Source: Arthrobacter sp. OVS8
GTDB lineage: Bacteria; Actinomycetota; Actinomycetes; Actinomycetales; Micrococcaceae
Reading direction: 5' to 3'
Assembly (NCBI GenBank): GCA_028370155.1
Contig: CP116670.1
Span: 4,092,001-4,156,000, forward strand
Length of the DNA stretch: 64,000 nucleotides
Below, piece by piece: positions 20,976 to 31,550 of the stretch (the first letter of the stretch is position 1; every line of letters begins with the position of its first letter). Position numbers and translations under genes: made by a program. The notes under the pieces are model-generated. The model was given only the letters and a program-made list of their open reading frames with translations, was not told the DNA's origin and did not search any database.

Positions 20976-22116
20976 TCAAGGCGCGGGGGCGGTGCCCTGA
21001 AAACGCCGGTCGCGGCCCGCAGTCTCTCGCTGACGTAATGGCGAATGATCGAATCGCCTGACAGCGAGTCCTGCATCCGTGGGGTGAGCAGCTCCCCGCT
21101 CCTGCCGGAAGCCCGGTATTCCGCCGCCAGGACCCGCAGGTGCCGAAGGTCGTCGGCCGAGCCGGCCGCCTGGATAAGGGTGGCGTCGCGCCGGCTGATG
21201 CTGGGAATGGACCCGCCGGCCAGGGACAGGACCCTTGCAGCCAGCCCGCGCCAGTACAGGCTTTCCTCGGGATCCCACAACGGGGCACGGCTGGGGAGTC
21301 GGGAGCGTCTGCGCGCCGGAGCAAGGCCCCGATGCCGTGCACCCTCAGGATCTTGTGGACGATGGCGCGCCGTTCCGCCGTCGACGCCTGCTGCAGCCAG
21401 TCGGCGCCAAGCAGGTGTTCCAGCCACGCGAACTCCTGCCGTAGCGGCCGGATGGAACTTGTCACGCGGGCCGGCCCGGAGTCATCGGTCTGCCGGTAGG
21501 CCGGTGCGCCGTACGGGTAGCAGATGGCACCGGAGCGGAACCACAGCCGCAGGGTTGGTTCAATGTCTTCGCCGGTCGGGACGCCTTCGGTGTAGCTGAA
21601 CCCAAGGGCGAGCAGGCTCTCGCGGCGCAACAGGCCGTAGGGCACACTGCGGTATGCCAGTCCGTCGCGGAGGGTGGAGGACCCGGGGCTTCGACGGCCT
21701 GATTCGCGGCGACGGCAGAATGTTCCCCGCAGGGGTCCGCAGCGGTGCGATCACGGCCGCGGCAGTATGCGCCTGGGCGACCTCCCACCATGCCAGCAGC
21801 GAACCGGGTTCCAGGTAGTCATCCGAGTCGAGGAAGCTAAGGTAGGTCGCGCCGCTGCGGCTGAGGGCGTAGTTGCGGGGGCGGCCGGTGACGCCACGCC
21901 GTCGGAATGGCTGAGATAGGTGACGCCGTCGACGCCGGTTTGAAACCCGGGGCCGGACACGCTGTCCGCGGCAAGGTTATGCAGCACCACCGTCACGTGC
22001 AGATCGACACCGCGGGCGGCCAGCGCAGCGCGCTGGTCAAGGACGGACGCTATTCCGCGCGCTACCGGCCGCGCCGGGTCATGGACCGGGACGACGACTT
22101 CGATGCTTTGGGTCAT
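20976..22116 (-). CDS. Glycosyltransferase family 2 with C-terminal extension
   Basis: GT-A transferase of roughly 380 aa. N-terminus SIEVVVPVHDPARPVARGIASVL; YLSFLDSDDYLEPGSLLAWW gives the metal-binding DSDD; VPYGLLRRESLLALGFSYTEG and DIEPTLRLWFRSG follow. The C-terminal RRAIVHKILRVHGIGALL matches the GT2 at 16515-17613, making them paralogues. Breaks near 21885, 21660, 21285 and 20995. The exact end is uncertain: restoring one C in the last C run gives FRAPPPAP and the TGA at 20976; without it the frame would run on into the next gene. Confidence 0.7.
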
Positions 22117-22171
22117 GGACTACAAACTCCTGAGCGAGGGTATTTGGGGAGTCCCGCGATAACCTTACTGG

Positions 22172-23243
22172 GTGCAAAACGAAACTCGGGATTCCGTCCA
22201 CCCCGCCCGGGGAACGTCCCCCGCTGTCCGAAGCACGGAGGCTGGGAAGACATCCGATCCCCGGGTACTGCAATTCAACGACTGCGCTTTTGTGGCCCGG
22301 AACATGGTCCGGGCGGCCGCCCGGGCCGGCAAGAAATGGGACTACTTGCCGCCGGAGCAGGTGCGCCCCATGACGGCCGCGCCCGCCAACCCGGTCCTGG
22401 CCCGGGCACGCTTTGTTCCGTACGTTGCCCGGAGGGCGGCAAAGCTGTGGACGGCGGATGTTGTCCACGTCCACTACGCCACCAGCGCGCGGTTGCTCCG
22501 CGAACGGGGATGCCGAAGCGCCCCTACGCCCTCACGCTGCACGGTACCGACATCCGCAAACAGTGGGCCGACCCCCACTTCCACGATGAGATCCAGCGCG
22601 CCATCGACGGCGCCGCACACGTTTTCTATGCGAACAATGACACCGCCGAAAACGCGGTGGCCGCACGGCCGGATGCCGAGTTCCTGCCTGCGCTGGTCGA
22701 CGCGGCCAGCCTTCCCGCCTGGAAGCCGGACGCACGCCCGAACATCCTGTTCGTCTCGCGCTGGGACGAGGACAAAGGGATGGAGCGGCAGCTGAGCCTC
22801 GCCCGCCAGCTCCGGCGGGCCGTCGGTCCGGACGTGAGAATCCTCGGACTGAACTGGGGACCGGGTGCCGGGCGCGCGGCCGAGGCCGGCGTGACGCTGC
22901 TGGACCGCATGTCGCAGGAGGAATACCACCGTGTGATGTCCGGTGCGCATGTCGCCGTCGGCCAGGCCACCAACAACTTCGCCACCAGCGAGTTCGAGGC
23001 CCTTTGTATGGGGCTGCCGCTCGCCGCAGTGGGGACACGCCTCTCCCGGCCGGACGACGGCTCGACGCCCCCGGTCCTGGAGGGAACAGAGGACGACGTC
23101 GTGGCGCAGGTCCTCGAGGCGCTCAAGGACCCCGGGCTTGTGCGAACACGCTGGGCGGGTCAGCGTGGGCGCTGCCCCGCTACGACGCGGCAGCCTACGT
23201 GGACCGCCTGGAGAATCTCTACCGGCGGATCGCGAGCTGCTGA
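22172..23243 (+). CDS. Glycosyltransferase family 4
   Basis: GT-B transferase of about 357 aa. VLQFNDCAFVARNMVRAAAR opens the fold; RPYALTLHGTDIRKQW is a strong substrate-domain motif shared with the gene at 25274; FVSRWDEDKGMERQLSLARQL and TSEFEALCMGLPLAAVG form the donor side. Breaks near 22508 and 23140. Transcribed divergently from the GT2 at 20976 with a 55-base gap, and convergent with the ABC flippase gene 43 bases downstream. Confidence 0.82.
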
Positions 23244-23286
23244 GGAATCCGCCCAGCGGATGGAGCGGCGCCAACGCCACGGACGC

Positions 23287-25163
23287 TTACAGCGCGCGTG
23301 CCTCCGGGCGTGCCGACTCCCCGGCGGCGGGGAGCCCACAGCCGGGTCGTGGAGACCCGCGAGAGCGGCCTGCTGGGCGAAGTCGGGATTGGCGCGGATG
23401 ACTTCCTCGAAAGTTCCCTGGGTAATCACGCTGCCGTCCTTCATAAAACAGATCCGGTCGTTGTTCCGGACGGTGGAGAGACGGTGTGCCACCGAAATGA
23501 CCGTGATTTCACCGTGCAGTTCGCTGATCGCGTTCGCAACCGCGGCTTCCGTGGACGTGTCCAGTGCACTGGTGGCCTCGTCGAGCACCAGCACCAGGGG
23601 GTCCATATACAGTGCACGGGCGATGCCCAGGCGCTGGCGCTGACCGCCGGACAATGCCAGGCCCCGCTCGCCCACCCGGCCATGGACTCCGCCGGCGCGG
23701 GCATCGATGGTCTCGAGGAGCTGGGCGCGTTCCAGCGCGGTCCGGACGCGCTCTTCGTCGATGTCGCCGCCCCAGCTCAGCGCCACATTCTGGGCAACGG
23801 AGCCGTCGAAAATCGCCACGTCCTGGGGTACGTAGCCCACCCGTTTGCGCCAGTCAGCCAGCACTTCCTCGAGCGGCACGCCGTCGAGCGTCATGCTGCC
23901 CTTCGACGGGGTCAACAAACCGAGGAAGATGTCGATCAGGGTCGATTTGCCGGCTCCGGACTGCCCCACGATGCCCACGGACGAGCCGATGGGCAGACTG
24001 AGATTGATGTTGGTGACGGCCGGGGTTTCGGCACCCGGGTAGGTGAACTCAACATCCTTCAGCTCAAGCAGCTTCGGTTCGTTGGTGATCGGAGTCTTAC
24101 CGAGTTTCTCGGCGTTCTCCCGCAGCACCGCGGCATCTTTGATGTCGCGCATCACAGTCTCGGTATAGGGGAGGGTCGACTGGACCAGGGTCAGCTGTCC
24201 CTGGACCGTGGTCAGGGCGGGCACCAGTTTGAAGCCCGCGAGGCCGAAGATGGCCACGGACGACATCGCGGCTTCCATGCCGCCGATCATGAAGCCGACC
24301 GCGCCGATCAGCAAAAAGCCGCCGATCAGGGCCATGTCGATGACGAACTTGGGGACCGCGCTCATGAACCGGATATTCGACCGTGACCGGGCGGCCCGTT
24401 CACGGCTGTGCAGGACGATGTTGCCGACTTCCTGAGCCTTGTCGCGGAGAGTAATTTCCTTGAGGGCAGCGAGCATTTCGGCCACGAGGGTGGACATGCG
24501 CATCGCGGCATCGCGGTTCACCCGTCCGGCCTCATACGACTTCTTGGAGAGCCACAAGTACAGGAACGCGGCGATGATGCCCAGGTAGATGACCGTCACC
24601 AGAGCGGTCTGCCACGACGCGACGACCAGGACGATCAGGACGGATACGAAGGTCAGGGCCTGTGCCGGAAGCGTCACCGCAGGGAAGAGGACGCCCGAGA
24701 CGGTGTTCGCGATTCCGACGTCGATCATCCGGACGAGCTCCGTGGTGGAGCGCTTCATCCGTTCCGTCCAGGGGGCGCGGATGTAGCTCTGGAAGAGAAT
24801 GGAGCCAATCTCCAGCTCATAGTCCGCGAACTTGCGGGTGGACACCCACTGGAGCCAGATGTTCAGCACGGATTTCAGGATCATCACCAGGGCCGATCCG
24901 ACCAGGATCAGCAGGCTGAACTCCTGGGTGACGTCGCCGAAGACCGGCAGGGTCATCGTTCCGCCCTTGAGGATCTGATTCAGGACAAGCGCAAAAACGC
25001 CCAGGGCTGCCGCGTCGAGGAGCGAAAGTACCGCCGAGAGCACACCAAAGAGCAGTAGGAACCGCCTGGCGTTGGCGGGCAGGAGAGGCAGCAGCTCGCG
25101 CATCGTGCGGCGCAGGTGTTTCAAGGAGTACTCCAAGACGGCGGTGGGAAGAATCCATCCCAT
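23287..25163 (-). CDS. ABC transporter, fused permease-ATPase (PglK/MsbA-like flippase)
   Basis: Half-transporter of about 625 aa. Six helices (residues about 35-320), then a nucleotide-binding domain: Walker A GIVGQSGAGKSTLIDIFLG, Q-loop RVGYVPQDVAIFDGSV, signature LALSGGQRQRLGIARAL, Walker B LVLVLDEATSALD and H-loop VAHRLSTVRNND. It resembles PglK-type flippases of lipid-linked oligosaccharides more than peptide exporters. One G-run loss near 23325 alters the tail; corrected it ends GESARPEARAL at 23287. M1 at 25163 or M21 at 25103 could be the start. The locus therefore has two exporters. Confidence 0.86.
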
Positions 25164-25273
25164 ACTACGCGGGGTGCCGCCGCGGCCCCGTTCCCCTCAG
25201 GCACGCGAGCGTAGTCAAACCGTAGTGGATCCGCCGCAGGAGGGGCCTGACGGGCCACCCGCGGCCAAATGAG

Positions 25274-26253
25274 ATGATGGACATCATGAGTCAGAAGATC
25301 CGAGTCACCCAACTGTTCGACTGCGCCGACGTCGCGAAAACGCTCGTGGCCGAAGGCCGCAGGCAGGGCCAGCCGTGGAGGCTCATCCAGGGACCCTGGA
25401 CGCGCGGCGGGGGCAAGGCCGCCTACTACCGGTTCCGGGCCGAACAGCTTCTGGCGTACCCGGGAACCAGCATGTGGCACGTGAACATGGGCGGGCGTGC
25501 GGTCTGGGCGCGGGGCGCCCTGTCCCGGCCCTACGCGTTGACCCTGCACGGCACCGACATCAGGGAAAACTACTGGCAGGACCAGCACCACCAGGCGATG
25601 AAAGCCGATATCGACGGCGCGGGCCACGTCTGGTACGCCACCCCGGACCTGCGCGAGAAGGCCGAGCGTGCCCGGCCGGACGCGGAGTACCTGCCGATCC
25701 CCGTCAACATGGCGGAGCTGCCGGCGTGGGTTCCGGCGCCCCGGCCGCGGGTCATTTTCCCGTCCCGCTGGGATGCCTCCAAGGGAGGGGACACGCTGCT
25801 GCAGGTCGCGGCCGACGTCGTCGCCGCCGTCGGGGGCCCGAACGGGGCGGACATCGTCGGCCTGGATTGGGGCGACCGGGCGGCCGAGGCTGCGGAGCTG
25901 GGCGTCAGGCTCATTCCCAAGATGCCCAAGCAGCAGTTTTTGCAGGAACTCGCCCAGGCGCATGTGGCGGTGGGGCAGGTGGCGGCATCCTGGCCACGAG
26001 TGAGCTGGAGGCCATGGGGATCGGTGTTCCGACGATTTTCGCCGACCAGGTGGACGGCTACAGCGAGGATCTGGCCACGATCAGTGTCAGCCGTTCCGAC
26101 GTCGGGCAGGCGGCGCGGGAGGCCCTGGCCGATCCCGTGACGACATCGCAGAAGCTGCAGGGTCCGGAATATATCCGGGTCCACCACGGAGCCACGGGCA
26201 TGATCCCGACCCTCGAGGCGGGCTACGCCAAAGTGCTGGGCAGGTCCGCATGA
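25274..26253 (+). CDS. Glycosyltransferase family 4
   Basis: GT-B transferase of about 327 aa; three ATG codons at 25274, 25277 and 25286 can start it. RVTQLFDCADVAKTLVAEGR, MWHVNMGGRAVW, RPYALTLHGTDIRENYW, VIFPSRWDASKGGDTLLQVA, and SELEAMGIGVPTIFADQVDGY. It shares the HGTDIR core with the GT4 at 22172 and is its paralogue. One break near 25985 (GGG run in GGGIL). ATGA overlap with the next gene. Confidence 0.84.
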
Positions 26254-27585
26254 GCAAGCCGCACCTGCTGTACATCGCATTCGCATTTCCGCCGAGCACC
26301 GCCTCGTCCGTCTACCGCTGCACGGCGGTGGCCAACGCCTTCGCCGAGGACGGCTGGGACGTCACGGCGCTGACCCTGGACAGCAACATCTGGTCCGAAA
26401 TTTCCGGAGTTGACCAGAAGCTGGCCGACTCTGTTGATCCCCGGATCCGCATCGTCCAGGTGGACGACGGCGGATCGGAGGAGCCTGCCCGCGGCGACCT
26501 TCGCCGGTTCTCCCGGCTGAGGATTGAAGCGCCCTACGTCTGGAAGGAAGTCATGCGCCGCCGGGGACGGAAGGACTTCCCGGAGGATTTCCATGGCGCG
26601 TGGCTGGCCCCCGCCAGCAAAGCGGCGCGGGATGTCCACGCCGACAAGCCGGTCGATCTGGTCATGGCGTCCGCAAGCCCCTACGTCGCGTTCGGGGTCG
26701 CCCGCTGCCTGGAGGGTGCCCTACATCATGGACTACCGCGATGCCTGGGCCTTCAACACCATCACGGGCGCGGAAGACTTCAACACGGCGAGCGGGCGCG
26801 GAAAACTGGAAGCGCAGTTCCTGGCCGAGGCCGCCGGTTCATGGTTCGTCAACGACCAGATCAGGGATGAATACGCCGCCAGGTACCCCGAATCCGCAGC
26901 GACGATGCGGGTGGTGCCCAACGGCTTCGACCCGCAGCCGGGACACGCCGCGCCCGGAATCCGGCAGACCCGGCACCCGCGCTTCGGGTATTTGGGAACC
27001 CTGCAGTACGTCAACATGCCGATGGCCGAGTTCCTGCAGGGGTGGGGCATGGCGTTTCCCGCCCCCGAAGCCAGGGCCGAGGCAGTGTTCCGGGGCAAGC
27101 TCAGTGCTTCGGGAGCGGCCGGCGCCGAGATCCTTGAAACCTTCGGTTCCGCGTCGCAGAACGGCTTGACGTACGAGGGCCCGATTTCGAAGCGAGACGT
27201 AGCCCGCTTCTACGGCTCCGTGGACGCGCTCCTGTTGTTGCTGTCCACCGGAAAGTTCGTGACCGGAGGCAAGACCGCCGAGTATCTGGCGACCGGGCTG
27301 CCGATCGTCTCGGTACACGATCTGGGCAACGCCGCCACCGAGCTGCTCCGCGACTACCCGTTGTGGTTTCCAGCCAAGGACCTCACTCCCGGGAGCATCG
27401 CCGCAGCCCTGCAGGAATGTGCCGACGCGCTGGCTCATCCGGACAGCGCCGCGTGGGATGCCGCCTGGGAATACGGCCAGCAGTTTGCCCGCAGCGCAAT
27501 CCTGGCACCCGTCATTTCCGATCTGCGCAACCTCGTGGGCCACACGGTCCAGCGGCCGCTGGCGGAAGAAAAGAGTAACCCCTAG
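26250..27585 (+). CDS. Glycosyltransferase family 4
   Basis: GT-B transferase of about 446 aa, overlapping the previous stop. HLLYIAFAFPPSTASSVYRC is a typical GT4 N-terminus; DLVMASASPYVAFGVARCLE and PYIMDYRDAWAFN lie in the first domain; VVPNGFDP, RFGYLGTLQYVNMP, GPISKRDVARFYGSVDALLLLL and GKTAEYLATGLPIV form the second. One break near 26720 (GGG run in EGVPYIM). Confidence 0.85.
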
Positions 27586-27587
27586 CT

Positions 27588-28081
27588 ATGAAACCGACCG
27601 GAAATCTCCGCCTGGGCATCGTTGTGGGCCGCAGCTCGCACCCTCAGGCCACGCTGGACAACCTCTGGAGCCGGGCTTTGGAGTCCGTTGAGCCAACGGA
27701 CCGTCAGCTGAGCGTCACCGCCGCCTACGTTGCCGGCGCCGGTCCGGCGTTGGTGCCGTCCGCCCCGGACTGGAACTGGTGCCCGTGGTGCCGGCCGGGC
27801 CGGGGCGTCTCGAGGCAGTCCTCGGTGCCCTGTCCTGCAAAGGTGGTCCGCTCGGGATCGCGGGGAGGCTGGCCAGGGACAACTGGGAATCCCGTCAACT
27901 TGCCAAGGCCGTAGCTCGCAGTGCCGGGCTACAGACGGCGCTGCTTGCCGCCGATGTAGTGGTAGCCGCCGACGTCGCCGCAAACCGGGCGGTCTGGCAG
28001 CTCAGGCGCCGAACGGCCGCCCCGCTGGTACATGGCCCGATTGCCATGATGCACGCCCTGCGCCGGATAGCGGAACGCTGA
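27588..28081 (+). CDS. Unrecognised protein of glycan locus, about 164 aa
   Basis: Not recognised. Starts ATG two bases after the previous stop, so it is coupled to the glycosyltransferase. NLRLGIVVGRSSHPQATLDN opens it; the middle (ELVPVVPAGPGRLEAVLGAL) is broken by a C-run loss near 27765; the C-terminal half is alanine-rich and helical with TALLAADVVVAADVAANRAVW and HGPIAMMHALRRIAER. The alternating ADVVVAAD pattern would fit a small Rossmann-like fold. No membrane segment or signal peptide. Role presumably tied to the transferases. Confidence 0.55.
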
Positions 28082-28122
28082 GCCGCCCGGGTCAAAGGTG
28101 CCGTCTGTGGAATACTTGATGG

Positions 28123-28788
28123 GTGAGTCGCACTTGGATAGTCATACCTATGTACAACGAGGCCTCCGTCGTTGGCGGGGTGATCGACGGACTCCGGAAG
28201 GAATTTCCGCACGTCGTGTGCGTCGATGACGGAAGCAGCGACGGTTCGCAGGAAGTGGCCAGGCAGGCCGGCGCGGTGGTGGTCCAACACCCGGTCAACC
28301 TGGGCCAGGGCGCTGCCCTCCAGACGGGGTTCGAGTACGCGCTTCAGGATCCCGAACTCGACTGCATCGTAACGTTCGACGCCGACGGGCAGCACCGCGT
28401 TGAAGACGCCAAGGCCATGGCCGACCGCGTGCGGACCGGCGAAGCTGACCTCGTGCTCGGCTCACGGTTCCTCGACGGCCGCACGAAACTCTCCCCGGCC
28501 AAGCGGCTGGTGCTGCGGACCGCAGCGGTCCAGTCCCGCATGGCCACCGGAATGGCGCTCACCGACGCGCACAACGGGCTGCGCGCCATCGGGCCCGACG
28601 TCGCCCGCAAGATCCACCTCACCCAGAACAGGATGGCGCACGCCTCCGAGTTGATCCACCAGGTGTCCGAGATCAGCCCTCGCTGGGTGGAACACCCCGT
28701 GGAGATCATCTACACCGATTACTCAAAGGCAAAAGGCCAGTCCTTGCTGAACTCCGTCAACATCATCGCTGACCTCCTGTTTAGGTGA
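28123..28788 (+). CDS. Glycosyltransferase family 2 (polyprenyl-phosphate sugar synthase-like)
   Basis: Intact, 221 aa, GTG start. RTWIVIPMYNEASVVGGVID, CVDDGSSDGSQEVARQAGA, HPVNLGQGAALQTGFEYAL, ITFDADGQHRVEDA (DAD metal site) and LGSRFLDGR match DPMS/GtrB-like enzymes that load a sugar onto polyprenyl phosphate. It lacks the two C-terminal helices of GtrB. Its downstream partner is a DUF2304 membrane protein, a pairing seen widely, where DUF2304 probably anchors the transferase. Confidence 0.9.
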   Translation: MSRTWIVIPMYNEASVVGGVIDGLRKEFPHVVCVDDGSSDGSQEVARQAGAVVVQHPVNLGQGAALQTGFEYALQDPELDCIVTFDADGQHRVEDAKAMADRVRTGEADLVLGSRFLDGRTKLSPAKRLVLRTAAVQSRMATGMALTDAHNGLRAIGPDVARKIHLTQNRMAHASELIHQVSEISPRWVEHPVEIIYTDYSKAKGQSLLNSVNIIADLLFR

Positions 28789-28792
28789 GAAA

Positions 28793-29190
28793 TTGCAAAT
28801 CATCGTCCAAATAGTTCTCGTCCTTGCCGTCATCGTCGTCTCCCTGGCGCTTATGCGGGGCGGTTCAAATGCCCGGCACCTGGCCATCCGCCGGATCATG
28901 CTGGTGATCTTCGCGTGTGTGGCCGCCCTGTCGATTTTCTTCCCGGAGCTGCTCACCATGCTCGCCCGTTCCCTGGGAATCGGCCGCGGCACCGATCTGG
29001 TCCTTTACGGACTCGTCGTCAGCTTCATGGTCTTTATGGCCACGACCTACCAGCGCTTCCGGCACATGGAGACCACGCTGACGCAACTCTCCCGGCGGAT
29101 CGCCATCGACGAGACCCCCGGCCTTGGCTCAAGGATGCGCCGGGAACGTCGTCGACCGTGTTCTCGGAACGAGCACAGGAAACTGAATGA
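28793..29190 (+). CDS. DUF2304 membrane protein
   Basis: About 132 aa with three hydrophobic segments (IIVQIVLVLAVIVVSLAL, RRIMLVIFACVAALSIFF, DLVLYGLVVSFMVFMATTY) and a conserved FRHMETTLTQLSRRIA helix. This is the DUF2304 pattern: small helper of a GT2 enzyme at the membrane. Start appears to be TTG at 28793, five bases after the GT2 stop. One C-run loss near 29120 alters the tail; the corrected tail ends VFSERAQETE, overlapping the next start. Confidence 0.85.
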
Positions 29191-30278
29191 CAGAGCTCGG
29201 GACGCGTCCGGACAAACAAGAGGCCATCGCCGCCCCGCGTGACTACTCCCTCGACATCCTGAGAATCCTGAGCATTTGCGGCGTCGTCGCGATCCACCTC
29301 TTTGGGTACGTCCTGGGGCACTCCGAGCCCCAGTCGCGCAACTGGTGGCTGGCGGCCGGACTGGACATCCCCTTCATCTGGGTTGTCCCGGTGTTCGTGA
29401 TGATCTCCGGCGCCCTCCTGCTGGCGCCCCGGAACACGGCCCTGGAGCCAAGGTCTTTCTACCGCAAACGCGCGGTAAGGCTGCTGCCCGCCCTGATCGC
29501 GTGGCACCTGATCTATCTGGTCGGCGTCCGGTGGCTTATGCGCGGCGAAGACCTTTCGCCGGCCAGGGTGGTCCAGCTGCTCCTTGACGGCTCCGTCTTC
29601 ACCCAGCTGTATTTTCTGTGGCTGATTCTCGGCCTCTACGCGGTCGCTCCGCTCATCTCGGCCTTCCTGCAGGACGGCGGGCCACGGCGTGCCCAGGCCC
29701 TCGCGGCCATCCTGCTGGGTGCCACGGCCCTGGTGTATATGGTTCCCGGAATCGCCGCGTCACTGGGGTTCGCGCGGCCGATCAGCCTGAACATCTTCAC
29801 CCACTGGCTGCCCTACGTCGGCTACTTTGTGGCTGGCCGCGCGCTGAGGGACGTCAGGCTGAGCGGCCGGTCGCTGTTTGTAGCACTGCTGTCAGCCGCC
29901 GGCCTGGCGGCGCTGTGTCTGTGGCAGTACGGACACCGGGGACAGGCGGGCGTGCTGAACGTCGTGTCGCCGGTCAGCTACGTCTCGCTGACCGTCATGA
30001 TGCTGTCCGTGGCGGTGTTTCTGTCCGCCACGGCCATATTCCGCCGGATCACGCCGGGACGCGTCACCGGGCGGATGCTGGTCACACTCTCCGGCGCCTC
30101 CTTTGGAGTGTTCCTCGTCCATCTGCTGATCTTCGAGATCATCCGGCTGAACGTGCCGGCGGTCTACGACGGAAAGTCGATTGTGGCGGGTTTCGCCAGC
30201 TACGCCGTAACGCTGGGCCTGAGCTTCGCCGTCGCCGTCCTTGCCTCCCGCATCCGTTTCGTTCGGAACATTTTCTAG
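29187..30278 (+). CDS. Acyltransferase family 3 (O-acetyltransferase)
   Basis: Intact, 363 aa, about ten membrane segments. SLDILRILSICGVVAIHLFGYV carries the conserved membrane Arg/His (R-x8-H) of acyltransferase-3 proteins; PVFVMISGALLL and YRKRAVRLLPALIAWHLIY are typical. Such enzymes O-acylate surface sugars using acetyl-CoA from the cytoplasm. ATGA overlap with the DUF2304 gene places it in the glycan operon, so it likely decorates the polymer. Confidence 0.88.
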   Translation: MTELGTRPDKQEAIAAPRDYSLDILRILSICGVVAIHLFGYVLGHSEPQSRNWWLAAGLDIPFIWVVPVFVMISGALLLAPRNTALEPRSFYRKRAVRLLPALIAWHLIYLVGVRWLMRGEDLSPARVVQLLLDGSVFTQLYFLWLILGLYAVAPLISAFLQDGGPRRAQALAAILLGATALVYMVPGIAASLGFARPISLNIFTHWLPYVGYFVAGRALRDVRLSGRSLFVALLSAAGLAALCLWQYGHRGQAGVLNVVSPVSYVSLTVMMLSVAVFLSATAIFRRITPGRVTGRMLVTLSGASFGVFLVHLLIFEIIRLNVPAVYDGKSIVAGFASYAVTLGLSFAVAVLASRIRFVRNIF

Positions 30279-30357
30279 CCGGGGGCATCCGCGCCCCGGT
30301 GCCGGTGGGCGGGGTCCGGACGTGAGGGGTGGCCTCCCGGTCTGGAATGATGGAGGC

Positions 30358-31503
30358 ATGACAGCCTTGCCCCGACTTCTCATTATTTCGTTCTCACCGA
30401 TCCGGTCTGACCCCCGCGTACTCAAGCAGGTGGCGCTCTTCAGCGGGAAGTACCACCTCATCACGTGCGGCTACGGGGATGCACCGGAGGGCGTCGACGA
30501 ACATTTTGCGTTGTCGTCGGATGCGGTCGGCTGGCCTTCGGACAGGATCGGACTGCTCGGGCGCCGCTACCGGCGTGCCTACGAAAAAATGTCCGCCGTC
30601 CAGCAGGCACGGCGGCTGCTCACGGGACTTTCCGTCGACGTCGTGCTCGCCAACGATCTGAACACGCTTCCGGTGGCGGTTGACCTGAAGCCGAAGTACG
30701 GGGTCCATTCCGACCTCCACGAGTTTGCGCCGAAGGAAAAGGACGACGACCTCAAGTGGCGTCTGTTTGTGGCCCCGTTCATGCGGTGGCTTTGCCGCAC
30801 CTACCTGCCCCAGGCCCGTTCGCTCACCACCGTGGCTCCCGGCATCGCGGCGCAGTACACCGCAGATTTCGGAGTTGCGGCGCAGGTGGTCACTAACGCG
30901 GCTCCCTTCGCGCCGGGAACGCCGCAGCCCGTCGGGGAGACCATCCGGCTGATCCACAGCGCCGCGGGCCAGCGTTACCGGAAACTGGAAAACCTTATCG
31001 AGGCGATGCGCAGCGCTCCGCCGGGCGTTGAACTGGACATGATCGTGATGCCCAACGAGCCGGACTACGTCGCCGAACTGAAGCAGGCGGCGGCTGACGT
31101 CCCGGCCGTGCGTTTCCGCGATCCCGTGCCGTACGCCGAACTGGTGCAGACCCTGAGCGGCTATGACGTCTCGCTGGTGTTTCTCCCGCCGACGAACTTC
31201 AACATGGAGAACGCCCTGCCCAACAAGTTCTTCGAGGCGGTGCAGGCCCGGCTGGGAGTTGTTGTTGGGCCCTCGCCCTCGATGGTGGAAATCGTCAAGG
31301 AATACGGCTTCGGCACCGTCACCCCGGACTTCTCACCGTCCGCGCTGGCTGCGACGATCCAGTCGCTGGACCGCGAGCAGATCATGGAGTGGAAGCGGGC
31401 GGCGGACCGTGCCGCGGGACCGCTGGCGGCGGAGTCGCAGGTGAAGATCTGGGAAGCAGCGATCCGCGACCTGCTGCCTGCCGCGGAGTCCGCGGCCTCC
31501 TGA
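30358..31503 (+). CDS. Glycosyltransferase family 4
   Basis: Intact, about 381 aa. ATG at 30358, preceded by TGATGGAGG, is chosen over longer in-frame possibilities. RLLIISFSPIRSDPRVLKQVALF is a GT4 N-terminus; VDVVLANDLNTLPVAVDLKP and YGVHSDLHEFAPKE follow; the donor domain has IRLIHSAAGQRYRKLENLIEAM, VRFRDPVPYAELVQTLSGYDVSLVFL and NKFFEAVQARLGVVVGPSPSM. Last rightward gene of this part of the locus. Confidence 0.88.
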   Translation: MTALPRLLIISFSPIRSDPRVLKQVALFSGKYHLITCGYGDAPEGVDEHFALSSDAVGWPSDRIGLLGRRYRRAYEKMSAVQQARRLLTGLSVDVVLANDLNTLPVAVDLKPKYGVHSDLHEFAPKEKDDDLKWRLFVAPFMRWLCRTYLPQARSLTTVAPGIAAQYTADFGVAAQVVTNAAPFAPGTPQPVGETIRLIHSAAGQRYRKLENLIEAMRSAPPGVELDMIVMPNEPDYVAELKQAAADVPAVRFRDPVPYAELVQTLSGYDVSLVFLPPTNFNMENALPNKFFEAVQARLGVVVGPSPSMVEIVKEYGFGTVTPDFSPSALAATIQSLDREQIMEWKRAADRAAGPLAAESQVKIWEAAIRDLLPAAESAAS

Positions 31504-31522
31504 GCCTCGGCTGGTGCCCGGG

Positions 31523-31538
31523 CGCCCGGGCCCGGGCG
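31523..31538. terminator. GC palindrome between convergent genes
   Basis: A perfect 16-base palindrome (CGCCCGGGCCCGGGCG) in a GC-only stretch lies between two convergent stops. It has no T tract, so terminator function is an inference. Confidence 0.4.
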
Positions 31539-31550
31539 CGCTGACCCTGC

